Assembly (NCBI GenBank): GCA_017645765.1
Contig: JAGCNV010000018.1
Span: 1-52,311 of the forward strand
Reading direction: 5' to 3'
Length of the DNA: 52,311 bases
Source of the DNA: a bacterium
GTDB taxonomy: Bacteria; UBP6; UBA1177
The first letter of the stretch is position 1. Each line of letters begins with the position of its first letter. The notes under the pieces are model-generated. The model saw only the letters and a list, made by a program, of their open reading frames with translations. It was not told the DNA's origin and ran no database searches. The translations under genes were made by a program, and so were the position numbers. This document shows, piece after piece, positions 50,526 through 52,311 of the stretch.

Positions 50526-51884
50526 ATGGCAGAAATCGTACTGAAAAGAAAGACTTACGAAGAATTACTCAAATGGAAAAAGGAATATGCCCCTGAATAT
50601 GCTTTGTTCCTGAAAGGTGCACGCCGTGTCGGAAAGACAACGATTGCGGAAGAACTCGGAAGAAACGAATATAAATCTTTCATAACGATAAATTTCCAGT
50701 CAACGAATGATACCATCCGAGACCTTTTCGTGAACAGTCTTTTGGACTTGGATTATTTTTTCAACGTAATTCAGCTGCAATACGGAAAAAAGCTTTACAA
50801 GCGTGAATCACTCATCATTTTGGATGAAATACAGCTTTACCCTTTAGCACGCCAGGCTCTGAAGACCCTGCTGGCTGACGGAAGATACGACTATATTGAA
50901 ACAGGATCTCTGGCTGGTATAAAAAAGAAGACCGAGAGCTCGGAAATCCTTATTCCGTCCGAAGAATATGCCGTGGAAATGTTTCCTCTCGATTTTGAAG
51001 AATTTCTCTGGGCAACTGGCGATGAATTTACTTTCCCTATCATAAAAAGCAGTTATGAAAAGGTTAAACCGCTCGGGAACCTGCACAAAGACATTTTCAG
51101 GAAGTTCAGAGAATACATGTGTGTCGGCGGAATGCCTCAGGCTGTTGTAAAATACATTCAGACGAAAGATTTTGAGAAAGTCGATTTTGCCAAAAAAGAG
51201 ATCCTGGCTCTTTACAGAAACGACATCAAGAATCAAAAAGAGGAAAACAGCACTTATCTGGGAAATATTTTAGACAATATTCCTTCCGAGCTTTCCAAAC
51301 ACGAAAAAAGGAGTTCGTTTCAACTCTCTCATGTGGATAAAAACGCCAGATACCGCGAATACAGCAGCCCTCTCACGTGGCTTTCGGAAGCTATGATCGT
51401 AAATGTTGCAAGAAACGTCACCGATCCGAGCCCGGCACTTACTCTCAGCATGGATGACGAGCGTTTCAAGTGCTATCTGCTTGATACCGGTTTGCTTATA
51501 AACCTCAGTTTCGGTGACGGAACATTTATGAATAATGAGTTTTACAAGGCGATTCTCACAGATCGCCTGCATATAAACGAGGGAATGTTTGTAGAAAATG
51601 CGGTCGCGCAGTGCCTTCGCAGCAACGGACACAAAATCCTTTTTTATGTTGAATACAATGGTAATGGCAAACCTGTGATGGAAATCGATTTTCTGATCAG
51701 GAAAGAGAAAAAAGTTGTCCCGGTCGAGGTGAAATCAGGCAGGGAGTTTGCAGCGAAATCACTCCGGAATTTCAAAACAAAATTTTCCAACAGGATCGGC
51801 TTTCAGTATGTCCTGTATGACGGCGATGTAAAACGGGATAACGAAGTGATTTGTCTGCCGTATTATATGGCTGCGCTGCTATAG
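50526..51884 (+). CDS. AAA ATPase with DUF4143 C-terminal domain
   Basis: 452 residues. The P-loop is GARRVGKTT at 31-39, and Walker B is SLIILDEIQLYP near 96-107, followed by YIETGSLAGI. The middle helical part has MFPLDFEEFLWA and MCVGGMPQAV, both typical of the AAA_14/DUF4143 family. The C-terminal DUF4143 region contains ENAVAQCLRSNGHKILFY and EIDFLIRKEKKVVPVEVKSG, a PD-(D/E)xK nuclease-like strand pair. Such genes are common, often present in many copies, and of unsettled function (toxin-antitoxin or defence links have been suggested). GAGG lies 7 bases before the ATG. Codon use appears like its neighbours. Confidence 0.85.
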   Translation: MAEIVLKRKTYEELLKWKKEYAPEYALFLKGARRVGKTTIAEELGRNEYKSFITINFQSTNDTIRDLFVNSLLDLDYFFNVIQLQYGKKLYKRESLIILDEIQLYPLARQALKTLLADGRYDYIETGSLAGIKKKTESSEILIPSEEYAVEMFPLDFEEFLWATGDEFTFPIIKSSYEKVKPLGNLHKDIFRKFREYMCVGGMPQAVVKYIQTKDFEKVDFAKKEILALYRNDIKNQKEENSTYLGNILDNIPSELSKHEKRSSFQLSHVDKNARYREYSSPLTWLSEAMIVNVARNVTDPSPALTLSMDDERFKCYLLDTGLLINLSFGDGTFMNNEFYKAILTDRLHINEGMFVENAVAQCLRSNGHKILFYVEYNGNGKPVMEIDFLIRKEKKVVPVEVKSGREFAAKSLRNFKTKFSNRIGFQYVLYDGDVKRDNEVICLPYYMAALL

Positions 51885-51979
51885 CCGGAAGAAACATCCA
51901 TAGCACAGCAAGTTTTTATTTCAACTCAAACCAAAGGAATACCGGCAGATATTTTCCTCTTTTCCCTGATATTTGCAGG

Positions 51980-52311
51980 CTACAACAAAGTTTTCTTCAG
52001 ATTTTTCAACGCATCGGGATTGTTCGCGGTGATAACTCCGAGAGTAGGGCATTTTTCCATTTCGGGGCACTCTCCGCAGCTCCCGACACCCTTTTGCAAT
52101 GCGCATTTGCGGACGGCGCAGAGGTTTTCGCAGTAGAAAGTTTTGATCCCGTCAGCGCGGCATCCGGTGCAGTTGATGTGCTCCGGCAGAATTGTCGCGT
52201 GGTTCAGTTCGCTCCACAGTTTCGCCGTTTTTTCACGCAGGGCGTCATCGTTGTTTTTCGTCGCGATGTATGCGTCGCACTTTTCGCAGTCAAGGCCGCA
52301 GTAGCTGATAG
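51980..52311 (-). CDS. DUF3795-type Cys-rich protein, 5' end cut by window edge
   Basis: The last 110 codons of a minus-strand gene that begins beyond the window. The visible part opens ISYCGLDCEKCDAYIATKN, the DUF3795 hallmark, continues with INCTGCRADG, YCENLCAVRKCAL and SCGECPEMEKCPT, and ends KNLKKTLL before a TAG at 51980-51982. About twelve Cys in pairs suggest zinc or Fe-S binding. Function of the family is unknown. The short open frame 51921-52106 in another frame is a shadow. Confidence 0.85.
   Translation of the reverse strand, partial: ISYCGLDCEKCDAYIATKNNDDALREKTAKLWSELNHATILPEHINCTGCRADGIKTFYCENLCAVRKCALQKGVGSCGECPEMEKCPTLGVITANNPDALKNLKKTLL

Noticed and set aside
51921-52106. 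61-codon minus-strand open frame near the window end
   Set aside because: Out of frame with the DUF3795 gene, whose Cys motifs read through the same DNA.

Overview
This window looks like chromosomal DNA of a diderm (Gram-negative) bacterium of moderate GC content. It holds 41 protein-coding genes (one partial, one a chimera) and no rRNA, tRNA, insertion sequence or CRISPR array that I could find. Evidence for a diderm is the beta-barrel-like protein, several lipoproteins with lipoboxes, two secreted parvulin-type foldases, and a VirB/Tra-type apparatus including VirB9/TraK- and VirB10/TraB-like proteins. The low-complexity Ser/Asp stretch, thrombospondin-type-3 Ca2+ repeats and the CsgG/TolB-like lead protein recall Myxococcota or deltaproteobacterial-type lineages, but no decisive taxonomic marker is present and I hold that placement weakly.

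Layout. 1-2.9 kb: CsgG/TolB-like secreted protein, a HAD phosphatase, radC, and two small intergenic repeat elements. 2.9-10.3 kb (minus strand): a regulator cluster made of a winged-helix protein, a response regulator and a tandem HD-GYP protein, followed by rpoN-ptsN-purL. 10.4-17.0 kb (minus): a giant 2-hydroxyacyl-CoA dehydratase activator-type protein, a DUF58 protein and queA. 17.0-19.9 kb (minus): rpsT-hutI followed by an AbiEi/AbiEii toxin-antitoxin pair whose toxin is fused in frame to a second, diverged copy of the last 198 bp of hutI. 20.0-22.7 kb (plus): a parvulin lipoprotein, a SurA-like parvulin and an HU-type DNA-binding protein with a strong terminator. 22.7-25.9 kb (minus): purD-engB-SurA_N-parA. 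26.0-31.3 kb (plus): M18 aminopeptidase, HEAT-repeat lipoprotein, radical SAM protein.

31.3-47.8 kb is the most unusual region. A minus-strand block of genes with 1-4 bp overlaps or very short gaps encodes VirB2-, VirB3-, VirB4-, VirB6-, VirB8/TraE-, VirB9/TraK- and VirB10/TraB-like proteins, and then, still overlapping, a beta-barrel-like protein and a 1624-residue Ig-like lipoprotein. No VirB11, VirD4, relaxase, VirB5 or VirB1 is visible. An LtaS/OpgB-like phosphotransferase with its own promoter follows. Diverging from the block is a lipoprotein with Ca2+-binding repeats and a von Willebrand A domain. This reads as a cell-surface machine built on a type IV secretion scaffold, with a dedicated outer-membrane barrel and giant surface lipoprotein, rather than as an ordinary conjugation locus.

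47.8-52.3 kb: a diacylglycerol-kinase-like lipid kinase, hutH, an AAA+DUF4143 ATPase preceded by three 18-bp repeats at an exact 33-bp period, and the 3' part of a Cys-rich DUF3795 gene cut by the window end.

All functions are read from motifs and family memory. No database search was run, and identity counts were done by hand.
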